This document shows, one piece after another, positions 11,975 to 25,280 of a DNA stretch of 64,000 bases. Under the pieces are notes generated by a model. That model was not told where the DNA came from, made no database searches, and was given only the letters and a program-made list of their open reading frames with translations. The DNA is from Bactrocera neohumeralis (Eukaryota > Arthropoda > Insecta > Diptera > Tephritidae). The stretch lies in NCBI RefSeq assembly GCF_024586455.1, contig NC_065920.1:78112215-78176214 (forward strand), given 5' to 3'. Position 1 is the stretch's first letter. Each line of letters starts with the position of its first letter. Both the position numbers and the translations under genes were made by a program.

Positions 11975-12530
11975 TTTAGTGGTTTATATCTGAACAAAAT
12001 TCACTCAGACTGATAAAAAAAGGGACAATTATTTGAATACAAGTTTTTATTATCGCCTTCAAATAGGCTCCTGACACAAGGAAAGAATACAAGCAACAAA
12101 TTTTCCATACACTGGTTATAAGCATTAGATGGTATGCTTCCAACGAATTTTGTTTTTTTTTTCGGTTTAGGCTTATTTTCGGCGCACCATATGCTAGAAT
12201 GTTGAACAATTTCGACGATATATCCATAAATCCACATTTTCTCATTAGTAATGATACGTTCGATGAATGTTGGAGCCTCAGCTAAGTTCTCAAGCATCTT
12301 TGTTGCACACTATCTCGATCCACAAAATATGTTTAGATGCTCTGCTAACTCACTGATGCCAACACGATGATTTTCAAAAACCGTTTCTTTAAATATTTTT
12401 GATGTCAACGTCATTAACAGAAGTGATGACTCCCATGAGGGAAGTTTTCGATTACTTCACGAGCTGCTCGTGATAAAGCATACTCCTGAAAACACTTCAA
12501 CAACATTTTCAACAATTCCGTAACCGTGAT
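11975..12530 (-). pseudogene. mariner-like transposase remnant
   Basis: The minus strand encodes MLENLAEAPTFIERIIT, where the family has M-L-(D/E)-N-V-A-E-x-PTFI-(K/R)-RI-I-TGDE-T-W. Here the Asp-bearing motif is changed to TNEKMW, so the first catalytic Asp is gone. Upstream, VFENHRVGISELAEHLNI belongs to the N-terminal DNA-binding part. Downstream, a frame-shifted FEGDNKNLYSNNCPFFYQSE is the C-terminal end. Much of the catalytic core is deleted. The same family is seen at 6.3, 60.8 and 63.5 kb. Confidence 0.7.
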
Positions 12531-12589
12531 AAAAATTTCAAAGAACTTGGTTAATTAAAGTATAATTGGACCAGTTTGATAAGTTGTTA

Positions 12590-12835
12590 TTCTTATACGA
12601 AAATAATCAGGGTGTCGAAACCAATGGATTTTCGAATGTACATATATGTATGTGTACGTTTTTCAAAGTTTAAATGGATCAGTCCGGTTCAATTTTGATC
12701 AGGTATTATATTATAGTTGTACGAAAATGTTCAGGACGACGAAACTAATAGATTTTCGTATATACATATATATGATTTTAACAATTCAAGTGGACCAAAT
12801 GGACTTTCGTATGTATATCTCTCGACTTAAGTTAT
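12590..12835. repeat. two diverged tandem units of about 120 bp
   Basis: Two related stretches share, in order, TACGAAAAT, a CAGG-GTCGAAAC/ACGAAAC block, A-TAGATTTTCG / A-TGGATTTTCG, a run of TACATATATGTA-like sequence, and AA-TGGA-CA. They start at about 12594 and 12717. No coding content and no known element end. Confidence 0.5.
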
Positions 12836-13719
12836 TACTTGAGTAAAAATTTCACCCTTAACGCCGTTAATTCGTCGTTATTCAAAAAAAAGTTCTGAAA
12901 ATTAATGGCATCAGCCCTTAGAGTACTTCACATCTAGCAACACTGATCCCTAAACTGCTCAGCAACCAAATGTGAATATAATTTGCATTCTTCTTACATT
13001 TGGCAAGCGCATCCAATATCTGACTTCACCCGACTTTGGCTCCTCCTTACTTTTTGGTATGAATTTATGTTTTCTTGACACTTAAAGTGGTATGCCCCGT
13101 TGGCCGGTGGCCCATGTTGCCACCGTTTGCGGCATCTGCGACTGTGTACAGGCAGTTAGTCAGGTAGTAAGTTAGTCGACCCACCAACCAAGCAGGCAAC
13201 TAGTCGCATGCTCCGCTGTCCTCCTCTATCATTATGTAATGCAACCGCCAAATATTGCATTTCTGTGCCTTGGCACAATTTCACCGTCATTTGCATAAAC
13301 AAACGCCATTCTGCATTAAGCAACGTAATACAAAATTTGGCCAAAATTGGGTGAACTCAGGCGATTGAGTTTTCTTGAATGTTTTCCACTTGTATTAGTT
13401 TCAATTATTTTATAACACTTTTCGGCACTCACAGTGGGGCGAGCGGAGCAAATTATGAACATGCTTGGAATATTCAATTACCAATTTATTTTTTATATAA
13501 AATTAATTCTAGGAATCAGAGAAAATATACCGTTACAAAAAAATATTAAATTAAAGTTACGTTGAAACAAGGTCAAACCTGCCAGAAAAAACTGTTATTT
13601 CCCAAAATGATTGGAAATGGAGAGCATGATTCTTAACTAAGACCTCTCCTCCTACTAAATAATCTTTGGCAAGCCCTTCTTATAGCATTAAAAGGTATTC
13701 AAATATCTTTATATCAGTT
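12836..13719. other. intergenic, nothing recognised
   Basis: Mixed-composition non-coding sequence; open frames are short and lack family features. Confidence 0.5.
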
Positions 13720-14010
13720 TTGATCGATCAGTTTATACGACAGCTGTATGCTATAGACATCTGATCTGAACTATTTTTTCGGAGATTACATAATGTTTCC
13801 AGATAATAATCCACACCAAATTTCTTGAATATATCTCGTCAAATTAAAAAGTTTTCCCTACATGAACTTGATTTGGATCGCTTAGTTTATTTAACCGATG
13901 TATGCTATAGTGGTCCGATATTCCAACAAATTAATGGCTTCTTGTGGAGAAAAGAATGTGTGCCGAATTCCAAATCGATATCTCAAAAAGTGACGGATTA
14001 GTATCCATAT
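13720..14010. repeat. two diverged units of a ~150-bp interspersed repeat
   Basis: Two units each contain, in order, GATCGATCAG or GATCGCTTAG, TATGCTATAG followed by TCTGATCTGAAC or GGTCCGATATTC, CGGAGATTACA-like sequence, ACCAAATTTCTTG, and ATATCTCGTCAAAT or ATATCTCAAAAAG. The same unit recurs in this orientation at 25.28-25.40 and 26.21-26.37 kb and inverted as an array at 52.17-52.68 kb. Class unknown. Confidence 0.6.
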
Positions 14011-15870
14011 ATAGATGAAGAGACATTTGATGCCACGAAATTTTTTTCACTGTGTAAATCTAATTGAAAATCTTTCTTTCAGGCGTGAAGTATCGATTTC
14101 GCTCTTCCTACAACATTCCATGAATATATTGGTATAATTTGGAAACCTATACCAAATCATCAGTTATTTGCGCTTCAAAATCCAGTAAAAGAAACCAGTT
14201 ATTCACAAAAATCGTAGCAGTAGAGGAAAGTACCAAAGTCCGATATCTTCAGTTTCGATATTTTTGAGTTTTGAAAACCCTGAAAATGTAAAATTTCACT
14301 GGCATTTTCTCACAGAATCACTGTGCTTTAGGCTTTATTTATACCTATGTATATTCCCCAAATTAAATTTTCCTACTTTCTGCCACAAAGTGTAGGCTTC
14401 TCCACCACAGCTGAGTCAGTTTGTTAAACACATGCATTTGCCACCATTGGCTGACTCACTTATATGGCACTTCTATGTAGTAAACTTTACGCTGTCGCAA
14501 ACTTCTTCCTACTACTTACCGACTGTCGACACACTCACTCTCCTGTCATGCCACAACCGATGATTTGAATAATTGCGCAATATGCCAAAAATTGCATTTC
14601 GTCGGCGCAATTTACCGTTACTACCCCAGCCATTGTTCATAAATATTATGGGTATAAGTGAGTTGGCCTCCCTGAAAATCGAAAGAATCGCTTAAGTGCA
14701 CGCTACATTGTTCGTATACTTTCGATTAGGTGTGCCACACAAGCAACGAGGCAACGAGCTTTGACTTACATTTACACGTAATTGTCCTTTCACTCGGACG
14801 CCGTCTTCTTGCTTTAATGAATTGTAACGAACTTTTTGTTTTCACAAACCATTAGCAGTCGTCCACTTTTCGAGTGCAAACAATATGATTTCCAATTTTA
14901 ATTGACCAAAGTCGCTGCGAGTGCAATGTTGCACAAACACTGTATAGCCGCCAATCGACAAAGTAGGCAAAGCGTGCAACTTGTTGCTAACGGGAACGCG
15001 CATAGCATGCGGCTGAGGAGCATTTGTCTTCGATGCTCGCGTAATTTATGCACCTGTGCTTCGGTTACGTGAGAAGTGATTATCAATACAAAAGACTTGG
15101 GCAACGCGCCTTGCGTGCCATTAATCAATGTTAGCCCCACTTTTGCACGGCCAATGGAGTGCAATCGAGTGCAGCGAGCTAAAATGTTGCTAGATATTAG
15201 CAAGATAATACATTTTTTGTTTCAATATACTAGCTGTTAGTTAGTAGTAATAGATTTTTGCTGAAATTTAGGTTGATTTGGTATTGTTTTCATGGAAATC
15301 ACTTTAAAGTTAAAAGAATAAATATGACTTCTTTATTAATTTTCTAGCAGTATTTTCCTCCAAGAGGCCAAATTACTCTGTAGTGATTAGTTGAAGTACA
15401 AAGCTCTTAAATTCACGTCTGCTAAACATTATACTCACCACCTGCTATATGAGGTAACAAGATGCTCTGTCTAAATATAATTATAAAGAGAATATTACTT
15501 GTCCAAATTTCCTACAAAATCCACTTTTATCGATTGACTTACTCTCTCGGTTAGTCTGTTAGTTTTGATTATTTCTTTTTTTTATTATATTGATCCAAAT
15601 TTTCTAGGTCTATCACACAAAATATTTCAATTTGTGTCGATAGGGTGTCCTTTTTACTCTTGAGGCTCAAACTTAAGAGCGCTCCTGTCAAGGAAAATCA
15701 AAGCAAACTTCCGAAAAAGCTCTTCGGAACACCATACAGTTCGATACTTAAGCCCGAGGCTTTCCAGATTTGGAAAATTTTCCATATTGACTAATATAGA
15801 AGAAGTATGTACCTTGAAGTAGTATTGGTCAGCAAATAGCTGTGGAAGCACAATGTAGAGGTGAGTGAAG
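14011..15870. other. intergenic, nothing recognised
   Basis: No supportable gene or element. Minus-strand open frames at 14898-15203 and 15654-15938 lack any recognisable motif. Confidence 0.5.
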
Positions 15871-15879
15871 ATATACCAG

Positions 15880-17150
15880 CAATGTCTTAAAAGCATATAG
15901 GCATATGCTCGGCATAACCTGGTGGCTTTCTCACACACTCATACACATTGCTATAGCGTACAGCAAACGGAAATTGATTTATCGAAAGCCAATGGAAAGG
16001 ATTCATCGTATCTCTGCTCTGTGCATGACGACAGCTCTAACAACCACTCCAATGGCGGACGTTGAACTAGTACTAAACTTGCCACCTATCGACCCCCCTT
16101 CAACTTGGAAAGAAGATTTAAAGTAAATTTAGAAAGATACGGCAAGATATGGCTCTCATAAAGGCATGGTAGCTGCACGCATACATTAATAATTTATGCG
16201 GATGGCTCTGAAATGGTGGACGAGATTGATGTGGGGATACTGTGTCAATAACTTCCTTTCGCCTATCACCAAAAGAGTCATGAATAACTAGGCAGTAAAG
16301 AGTGTCGCCAAAAACAAGCAATTTCACTTCTACAGGATTTACCGGATCACAAAAGCATCGAGGATAAAGAGGTTAAGGACGAGGTTGCCAAAGGTGGTAT
16401 ATGGCGTTTATCAGAAAACGTGAACAACATTGGTAAATCCTTGCATTCTAGATACGACGATGTGAAGAGGACGATGGTAGGGAAGGTCAAAATGCATTGG
16501 AAAGATCCACTGAAGTGCAAAACTGCAAATGTCATGTGTAAAGCTATAAAGCAGTTACAATATGGTAGCAGCACACAATTGAAGAAAGGAGCTGATCGAA
16601 CGAGATGACTGCAGGAAATGTCAAGACAAAGCCAGCGAGTTCTTGTCAATAATTGTTACCTGGTAGTAGTAAGACACCTTCCAAAGATTATAGGAGTTCT
16701 AACTGGACACTGTCCGATCGGGATTCATGAAGTAAGATTATAAGGATTGAACATCGTACCGGATGCTAGCTATATCAACTGTTTAGAAGAAGAAACAATC
16801 ACCTCAAAACTTCCTCCTGGAAAGTGCCGATTTTGGCAGATTAAGGCAAAAACACGTTTAGACATACAGGTAAAATAAAATAAAACGAAAATAGCGAAAA
16901 GAGGCTTTGCTGATAGCTAATATCCAACTAAAGGAGTTTGTTCGTTTTGCTTCCCAAAAGACTGAACATAGCAGTCCAAGTGGAGCCCATCCATTGTTAT
17001 TGTAGCGGAAGAATTATGCCGAGTTCACAGTCCATGGTCGAATAAAAACCCGCGTCCGTTTCGGTTATGTAGACCCGACTATAATGAGAACAGTCGGATC
17101 CATCTGTCTTGCTAAGAGTTCAGCCATCTAGCCTATCCTAACCTATTAGT
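15880..17150 (+). mobile_element. decayed non-LTR retrotransposon 3' half (RT C-terminus and RNase H)
   Basis: The + strand at 15905-16125 encodes a peptide with MERIHRISALCMTTALTTTP and VELVLNLPPID. This matches the end of the reverse-transcriptase region of R1/LOA/I-type elements (RIQRLACLCITGAM.TTPT..LE.LL.LPPL). Between 16340 and 16740 it encodes IEDKEVKDEVAKGG (RNase H GN-KADELA block), a KW/HWKDPLKCKTANVM segment and VLTGHCPIGIHEVRL. The end is a short tail rich in CCTATCCTAACCTA. Multiple stops and shifts make it non-functional. No RT catalytic core is visible. Confidence 0.75.
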
Positions 17151-19190
17151 TGTGGTCAGATATCGAGCCAGCCAAGCAACTGTTTGAGGATTTCAGAGCT
17201 ATGGATTTGTTTTTCTTGGCAAGTGTTTTTGTATATTTTTCGGGTCATGATTGATTCTTGTAAAACAAAACATTTCTGAGGGTAATGTACTTTAGTCAAA
17301 TTAGAAACTAAGCGGCCGTTATTGACACGGACAAGTCCTGTCCTACGCCAAAAAGCTTTCTGATAAGGGCAAAAACAGACAAGTTTTGGCAGTAAGCTTA
17401 TCAAAACCATTTTTGAGCTTTCACTAATCTCAATTTTTGGACTTTGAACAGAGCAAAAGTAAGTCAAAACATCCTTTAGTATAAAAATTGTTCTCAAAAT
17501 ATCTGTAGCATACCATAGCAAGCAATTATGTTTTTATATTTCCTACATTCCCTCTTGTCTCTAAAAACTTACAACAACTACGAAAGAAATACGAAGCAAA
17601 TCTCCGCTCGCTAATAAACACTTCACGAGTGGCTCTGATGTGCCGCGGAATGCAGGCCGCATTAGATTTTAATGGCACAGCAGTTATGCGGTAATGGCAA
17701 TTCAGTAAACGGGCAATACAATAATTACAACAAAAACCAAAACAGATTGCAATTCGCGCATCATCAAATTCATTAAAATGTCCGTTGTGACACATTGATT
17801 AACCCACTGATTCAGTAGTTGACCGACTGACTGAGTTTACCCGGCACAACAACACCTAAACGCTCGCAGGCAACTTGCATGCCGACGCACACACACACAC
17901 ATAGTCATCAGATGACGCTTGGCTGAGCAGTTGAGTAGCTGATAAATGCAGCCAATCAGCGATGAAATGGCAACAGCATGAATGTGTGCCACAACAACCG
18001 AAAGTACGCCTCATCAACATGCAACCGGCGACAGGCCCGCCAGCAGACAAATCCCGTACAGTCACTCTCTCTTTCTCGCCGCTTTCCAGCGCATGGCGCC
18101 CATGCGTCAACAGTCAGAGGAAAAAAACCACCGTTGCCGGAGACTTGAAAACTTATGCAACTTTTTGCGAAAACGCGGCCCGATATGTGAGGCAGCAGCG
18201 CAAATGATGGCAACATTTGCCTGCAACAATGCGCTTGCCGCTTTGGAATACCACCGTTATTGCTACAACAACTAGCGCTGACGTTTTTGTTGCTGTTGCT
18301 AAAATTATGCATTCGCATTGTTGTTATTGTTGTGTTGGCTGTAAGTTAGCAATAAATTTTCCCAATTGGCTTATTGCGCAGACGGCATCTCTTCGGCTGA
18401 TCGCATCAATTTGTCGACGCGCAACTGTTTAATTGCGTTCGATCGTCTGTTGTTGCTACTGCTGAATGGTTGCTAAGTACTTTGGCATTTCAATTGATTG
18501 CGTTTTAGTGCCTTTTGTGTTGCTGGCTTTCTGGCATTCTGCGTGTGGAGAAAATATGTGCTCTCTTTAGCTGATAGTCTCTTGTTACGCGCACGCTCTT
18601 TCTCGCTGGTGCACCAAGGTGGATGCGCACAGGCGGCAAATGCAAGCAAACGGTATATTGTGCAAACGTTTTGCCATTTATTAAGTTGTTTGCAATTTCG
18701 ATTTGGTTTGTGGTAAGCGCAATTTTTCTACAACAAGGAAGTTGTTCAAATTAATTAGTTTCACCGCATGCGCGCTGCCTGGCAAAGTTGCGAATTACAT
18801 TAATGAGTAACTGACTGACCATCAGATTTATTATATATTTAATTACTATAATCAGGAAAAAATTAATAGCTGTTGTTCACTGAAGCTTATTACGCATTTT
18901 TATTGCATTTAAAACAAAATTTTTATTTTAACAAAAATGCAAAATATTTTTCACACCAAAATTTCACTCAAGGTAACATCGATTCGCAGCTTTCTGGAAA
19001 CTAAAGGAATACTGCCGCCGAAATCTTCAAACTACTTCACTGAAAAAGTCGCAAAGCTACGGCGTTGTGAATTTGTTCTGTTGTTGTTAGTGACCTTTAT
19101 GACATCCACAGATAGTTGTACTTTGCTAGCTCCAAAAATCTCTGGATATTTATTTTAGTTTATTTCGGCTTAGATTATGTTATATTGGCA
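17151..19190. other. intergenic, nothing recognised
   Basis: Non-coding. The segment 17850-18700 is less AT-rich and therefore carries several open frames on both strands; none shows a conserved motif, splice structure or codon pattern that would support a gene. Confidence 0.45.
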
Positions 19191-19603
19191 CATTATCTAA
19201 TGAAACAGTTGCCCTTAGCAAAGTTCATCTTGCCTCAAAAGTAAATGTTCTTACTGGACATTGCCCAATAGACATTCACGCGATAAGGTTAAAAATCTTG
19301 TTAAAGTTGTAAGGAGAACTTTTACGTGGAAACATCCAGGCACTTTCTCCTCCATTGTCTAGCCTTTGCATTTGCTTCAGCCTCAGTCTTGCTGAAACAT
19401 CTCGGCTTCGGCACACCAGGAGATATACGCGAAACTGACCGTCTGAATTAATTTGAGATTGGCTGAAAAAGCTTTTTCGATTTGTGTGGGTTTTATGATC
19501 TATTTTATAGAATTTTAAGGTAACATAGGTGTCTTTGTGAGATTTGTGATTGAATCGACCTCTCAACTACTCCCAACCTAACCTAGCCTAACCTAACATG
19601 TCC
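19191..19603 (+). mobile_element. non-LTR retrotransposon 3'-terminal fragment
   Basis: The + strand encodes VNVLTGHCPIDIHAIRLKIL, then (frame-shifted) ETSRHFLLHCLAFAFA and KHLGFGTPGDI, the C-terminal Zn-knuckle-like end of RNase-H-bearing non-LTR elements. It finishes in a tail of CCTAACCTAGCCTAACC units at 19574-19595. The matching motif VLTGHCPI also appears at 16.7 kb, so the two are related families. No intact frame. Confidence 0.72.
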
Positions 19604-20009
19604 TTTGTAATGCCAGACGGATTCCCAATTTAATACGACCTGATGTTTTAATAGGACACCAATTCTCTTTACGAAGTTTTTAAGAGAGACTCAATCCCAT
19701 TTAAAAAATATTAAAAATGTGGTTTAAAGGATTTTTCGGTGAGGCATGTCGGATAATGCGATAACTGGTACATTATAAACATAATTGGTTCGCTCTCTTC
19801 CAGGAACTACTACTACTTGCAACTTGTTTCTACAAAGTAGAATATCTAATTTTGATACTTCACTAAGTCCCTTAAAGTTCCAAGGTCCTAAGATCTAAGA
19901 TATTCTAGATAAGACCGGATAGAGGCAGAGGAATTATTAAAATATTCAGGTAAGTTTTGGTCAGTTACCGACATGCAGTCTTTTCGAGACCAAGTGAGTA
20001 GATTAGATT
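19604..20009. other. intergenic, nothing recognised
   Basis: Non-coding spacer between two non-LTR remnants of opposite orientation. Confidence 0.5.
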
Positions 20010-20525
20010 AGATAAGCATCGCGACCTAGGGTATATTGTGCCCTCTCCTTAGTCACAACGTCTCAACTAGCCCCAGCAAATTGATAAGTTCCAATATACT
20101 GCTAGGTGCTATTGAGGCGATGTGATCCCTATTTGGAAACACGTATCCAAGGGCCTATAGACCGCTGTGCAGTCCATTAGCAGGTATTCTGGGATCGCAG
20201 ATCCGGAAATTTTCACAAGCAGCTAGGCCCATGTTAAATGAGTAATTTTTGAGCTTGCAATGGCCGGTGTAGAAGGCGACAAGTACCATGAGTTTTTCCC
20301 TTGGGAAATTGATTACATATCTGAACCTTTTGGGGTTTTAACCACCCATTAGTAACATGGCATGGCGCATGCCGGGGAGTTGCTAAGTTACCCACTGCTT
20401 CATCATTGCGGAGCAACTTCTTTATGGTGTGGAACCAACCGCGATGAAAGGTTCATTTCCGGCTATACCTTTGTGACATGGCACCCAAATATTCAGTCGT
20501 GAATAAAAAGCATGCGTATTTTGCT
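20010..20525 (-). mobile_element. non-LTR retrotransposon RNase H / C-terminal remnant
   Basis: On the minus strand from about 20500, IWVPCHK-GIAGNE is the classic WVPGHxGxxGNE RNase H motif. Near 20270-20200, frames encode TGHCKLKNYSFNMGLAACENCRICD and further on ALGYVFPNRDHIASIAPSSI, ending in FINLLGL. This is the usual order (RNase H, then TGHC-type C-terminus). Frameshifts and stops are frequent. Confidence 0.7.
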
Positions 20526-22024
20526 TTAATACCCTTGCACAAGATCTTGGCTATCCTACATTAACTTAGATCATTCCCTCCATCTGTCAGACCTTACAGC
20601 AACATCGTAGTCTATCGTTTTCAGATGCTTGCTTACTTCCCATATTGGTTCGGTAGTCATACGGTTAAACTTTACTAATCTGCAATAGATCTCACAGCCG
20701 ATCGTAAGCTAGCGATCTTGCCCTCTCCACTGACAATAATTTCCTTCTTAATGCGACGAATGCGACAAAATTGAATCAAGCACAAGGTAAGTAAATTAAA
20801 TTCTCAATTTTAAACACCACAATATTACATTCGATGCTTTATTCTTACGTAACTGCCTTGAAGAGGTCTGCTGACCATATTGAGGTTCCCAAACTGGTAC
20901 CACATCTCAAACAGAAAGCCTTCGCAAATGTGTTTGCAATGTGGCCGCGCTGCAACCTCATAAATCAATAACAGATAATAGTGGCATTCAATAAAGCAAA
21001 ATGCATAAAAACAAGCACTTTTAACAAACCATAACTACCGTTCAAATGGAGCATAAATATTAGCGGAGAAGCCATTTCGGCGGCGCTTCAGTTTTCCACT
21101 TTGATGGCGTTCGGTCAAACCAATTCACCTGCTTGAGTGCGCGAGTGCCACGGAGCAACGGCACAACGGCGGCACACAAGCGACCGCAATCAGCAAAACT
21201 AACAACACGTTCATTGTTAACGACAGCAACAACTACAACCGCAACAAGAGAACACCAATGATGCACAACCGCCGATAAATTGGTGCAACGAATGCAGGCA
21301 GCAATAAAAAAACAAGCCGCGGCGACTAGACAACCATAACAAAGATGAATTTCGTCATCTGGCGTATCAAAGCAAACAGCAGAACAACTGCAACAACAAC
21401 AACAACGACAACACCACCAGCGGTGGCATAATGTCTAGCTGCAAGTAATGTTCGAGAAGCGGCAGCACTTGTGGTTAGCCACAGCGGCGATGCACAAGTG
21501 TAAGTTGTCGCTGGCAACGACAACGAGTGTGTGGCAAGCAGATTGCATGCCGTGCTCCAGCACACGGTCTCACACACCAGTCGCTGCCAGCTGCCTTACT
21601 GAAGTCCCGTTGCAGCGTTTGGCGTAATTTATATTGCTATTGTAGGCTATTGCTGGTGTGCTGGCTGCAGCAATGATCGGCAATCGGTATGCGCTGGCCG
21701 GCAACTAGAGCAACTGGTGCAATTATTTTGTGACCAAATTCTTTTGCTATCTCGTATGCCCCAGCCGAGCAACATATGGCAGCGTCACGTAAAAGGCACG
21801 AAATGCCAGCCAGTTTTGTTGTTTGCTATAAAAGTGAATTTTGTAATATTAATTGTTGTTGCTGCTGCTGAGATGACACTTTGTAAGCGCACAATGACCA
21901 GACACAATAAAGTAAATTCTACGACTGTAGCACCAGATTTGTATTGCGATAAACGCAAAGTTCGAAAACTTAAGTAGCAGCCCTAGTAGTTGCAATAGAC
22001 CTCTATGTTTCGCTCCCATAACAA
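20526..22024. other. intergenic, nothing recognised
   Basis: Includes CAA/GTT-rich simple sequence near 21390-21415 and 21855-21870. Open frames at 21060-21577 on the minus strand are by-products of these simple repeats. Confidence 0.5.
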
Positions 22025-23360
22025 TCGCAGATAAGTAACCGGAGTGAAATAGGGTATTGTTTTTTAGAGGGTACCTAGTCCCTGTTGGGATGGTAAGGAT
22101 TACCTAGGTCTTCTAACAGAAGGCCCATGAAACGTGCTGTTTCCACGTTGTCGGACCAAAGGGAAGGGGTGTCAGATGAGTGAGGTTGGTGGAGCATACA
22201 AAGAGGTGGAGAGTATTATGCGAAAACTCATTGCACGCAGGACATATGTATATTGGATATGCCGGGGTTTATTCTGGATAACTAGGAGTTTAACCTGCTA
22301 CAGTATCCAGTACGAAGCTGCGCAATGGTCACTCTTGTTTCTCGCGGCAACTCGAAGAGCTCTGCAATGAGTGGTGGTTTGACTCCGAATACGCCATTTA
22401 CTGGAATGGAGTCGGTGAAGGTCATGATGGCTCCACTGTGAATGCCGGACTGTGCTTGTCGGAAGTTTGTTGCGTCCGAAGTCTGGTCGGCGTATTGTCT
22501 AATGTCGTCGACGTAATTGTGGAATGACCCCTTGATTTTCCTAGGAGACGGTTCCACTCCCACCTGGAGATAAGTTCATTATGCTCCTTAACTGGGAGCA
22601 TACTATGCAGGTGTTCAAGAGGCATCCTGCCGGAGTCCAGTGTGCAGTATTCGGATAGGTCTAAAGCTTTCTCATCTGCGTTCCACTGCCTCCAGGCGAC
22701 CATATAGGTACGGCGTAGTTGAGGACCGTCCGGTCGATAGCCTTGTAAGTTGCCAACAACTTTTCTTTGTCCTTTTCCAATGTGTTGCCAGCTAGCGACG
22801 ATTTTGTTGCGGCTCTGTACTTTGACGATAATCCCGGTCGTATTGAGGAGTGAAGAAACATAGACTAGTAAAGTTACACCTAAAATTTTAGTTTTATTGA
22901 CAATCGGAATCTTGACGCCATTGATTGCAATATTAAGGTCAAATCTTTATACCTTCGTCCACTTTATAATTATGGTCGCTGTGGGGAAGAATGTTAAGTT
23001 CTGTGCAGAAAAGAAGCGAGAAAGTTCGTTGAAATGGCCGTGTACCTTTGAACAGAGTGCCATCGATTCCATTTTCTGACGTCAATATCATCAGCGTACG
23101 AGATGATAGAAACTCCCTCTTGTGGGTGTGGCAGTTTCGAGATATAGAAGTTAAACAATAGCGGGAAGAAAATACCGCCCTCAGGAACCCTTTGTTCAAT
23201 TCTTCTGAGTTTTGAATTTTTTCCTCCAAAGAGTACGGATGATTGACGACCGCTCTGTCCCACACTGTTGAGAGCATTTACAGCAGCTTTATCATGACGA
23301 AAACTTAATTGAAATTTGATACCGCCTCCTTCACTATTACTAGTCAATTTCAACCTCCAA
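22025..23360 (-). pseudogene. Jockey-clade reverse transcriptase, 5'-truncated and frameshifted
   Basis: This is the best-preserved reverse transcriptase of the window, read right to left. From 23353 it encodes SGRQSSVLFGGKNSKLRRI, FFPLLFNFYISKLPHP and SYADDI (near 23090), where YADD is the catalytic polymerase motif. It continues through LDLNIAINGVKIP-type sequence, GVTLLVYVSS-type sequence, LATYKAIDRTVLNYAVPIWSPGGS (about 22720), EHLHSMLPVKEHNELIS, PVNGVFGVKPPLI and ETRVTIAQLRTGYCSRLNS (about 22285). It ends with HSSDTPSLWSDNVETARFMGLL-like sequence near 22130. At least four frame changes and stops break it. The N-terminal RT motifs and endonuclease are absent. Confidence 0.82.
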
Positions 23361-25280
23361 AATGCGGGAATTCTTAAAGCGAAGGCTTCTTTACTTCGAT
23401 CTGAACTTATGTCAGATCAGTCCATCAACATTTTCAGCTAACAGTCTGCGATATTTCATACAAATTGGAAGTGCCCAGTCATATTAATTTAAATAAAATT
23501 GTTGACATTAAGTTTGTTATTGAAAAAGATGCCTCCAATCAACTCAAAAATTATTTTGTAATAGTTTGTCTGCCCCTTCAATATTAAATTTCTCATTACA
23601 ATGGAAAAAGTGAGCAGAATATGCCTTTGCGACCTTCAAAATAGCGTTTCGCTATTAAATATATAAAGAAATACTTTGTTATTATGTTTTATTTTTTTTT
23701 TAATTTTTTTTTACTTTAAACTTGTCTATATGTTACATCAACAACATTTCGGCAAATTTTATTTTTGTTTTATTTATATTTACTTTAATGCTCACATTGT
23801 TCAAAGCGTTTCGGTTTAGTTTTTTGATTTTTCATTGCTATTCGGTACTTTCATTAGACGAACATATACATACATACATACGTTCATACATGTGGTCTTT
23901 CTAGTGCTGCTTCTTCTCGTATTTACCTTCTTACTGCTTCTAGTTGCCCACGGTTCGTCTCTGCATCAAAGCAATGGTGCAACCCAGCGCCGCTCCGAAC
24001 AAGCGATTAACAGCAGTGCACTACACGGAGGGGGGGATAATTTCGCAGACATACTTAGCGTTGTTAGCTGGCTGACTTTTCCACTTTGGTGACTGCAACG
24101 CTGCGAGCGCTCTAGTCTTGTGACTTTTCCACGGAGCACAACAGACAAACACACACACACACACACATACAAACATAGCGAACATTTTTTATATGACCAC
24201 CAATGCGAGCACTCACAGACATACTTGACGATTCAGATTATGTAATATCGCCAACTTTATTTGTTGCAGATTGTTAGCACGTCAGGCGCACAAGCACACT
24301 CACACAACAAATTTCATACACATACATACATATACATATACATATGTATACCTACATATTTGTAGCAGCAATAAGATTAGTGTTAGTTGTTGTTGCTGCT
24401 GCCGCCTGCTGTTTACATTACAGCTTTTAATTAGCAGCAACAACAACACACAGAGAAACGCTGTCATCTGCACCGCGCGGCTAAGGGAATTTTGCCACAG
24501 TCGCAATAAATATTAATTGCCGCTCGGAGGGGCATGCACGACAATTACTTCATGAGCTATTTGCTCGGCGGCCTGTGTTTTCTAGTTTTATTGCCATTTT
24601 TTTCTGCTTTTGTTGTTGTTGTTGCTTTTTGATTTTGCTTTTCAACGCATATTTCTGCGCTATAAAAATGTGCTATTGTTTATTATTTCGGTTTTTCCTT
24701 GTAACTAAATTCCGAAAATTTTGCAATCGTCCAGCGAAACTCAACACACACACACGCGCACGCACACATATGTACGTGTGCAGAGCTGGTATAAATCAAA
24801 TTGAGATATGAAAATTCTTTGGAATTTATTGCAACATTTCTTATTGTATTCGTACTTGACGAGCATTATGCAAGTGCACAGACACACGCATACGCACACA
24901 CACACATACGTACATAAAAATATGCACATAAATATATGCATGCAATAAATAACATTTACGCATGATGGATTTTGAAAGCGAATTTCAGCTAAGAAGCGAG
25001 TTAATCACTTTATTTATTGGAAAATGCTAACGATGGAAAGAGTGTAGGCACATTTTATGTTTTAATCAGAGCTTGAAGATATACACATAAGACATTACTT
25101 GTTTTCGGACTGCCTGACAACTGTGGAATTAGAGGATCAGCTATTCAGAAATGTCATTAGCTTGGGGCAATGAACTGAGCTACACAAAAAAAAAACCAGA
25201 AAAAGCCCTAAGTTAGGCTACAGCGAAATTAAAATATCCTTCACAGGGCTACCTTTTATAACACAAAGGGTACAAAAAGA
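23361..25280. other. intergenic with microsatellites
   Basis: T-rich stretch 23690-23800, TACATACATA near 23868-23890, a (CA)n at 24148-24168, TACATACATATACA near 24320, a CA-rich segment 24744-24770 and another at 24880-24915. No supportable gene. Confidence 0.55.
24148..24168. repeat. (CA)n microsatellite
   Basis: About ten uninterrupted CA dinucleotides. Confidence 0.9.

Noticed and set aside
17156..17521. 121-codon minus-strand frame just after a non-LTR tail
   Set aside because: No similarity to reverse transcriptase, RNase H or other families; no supporting context.
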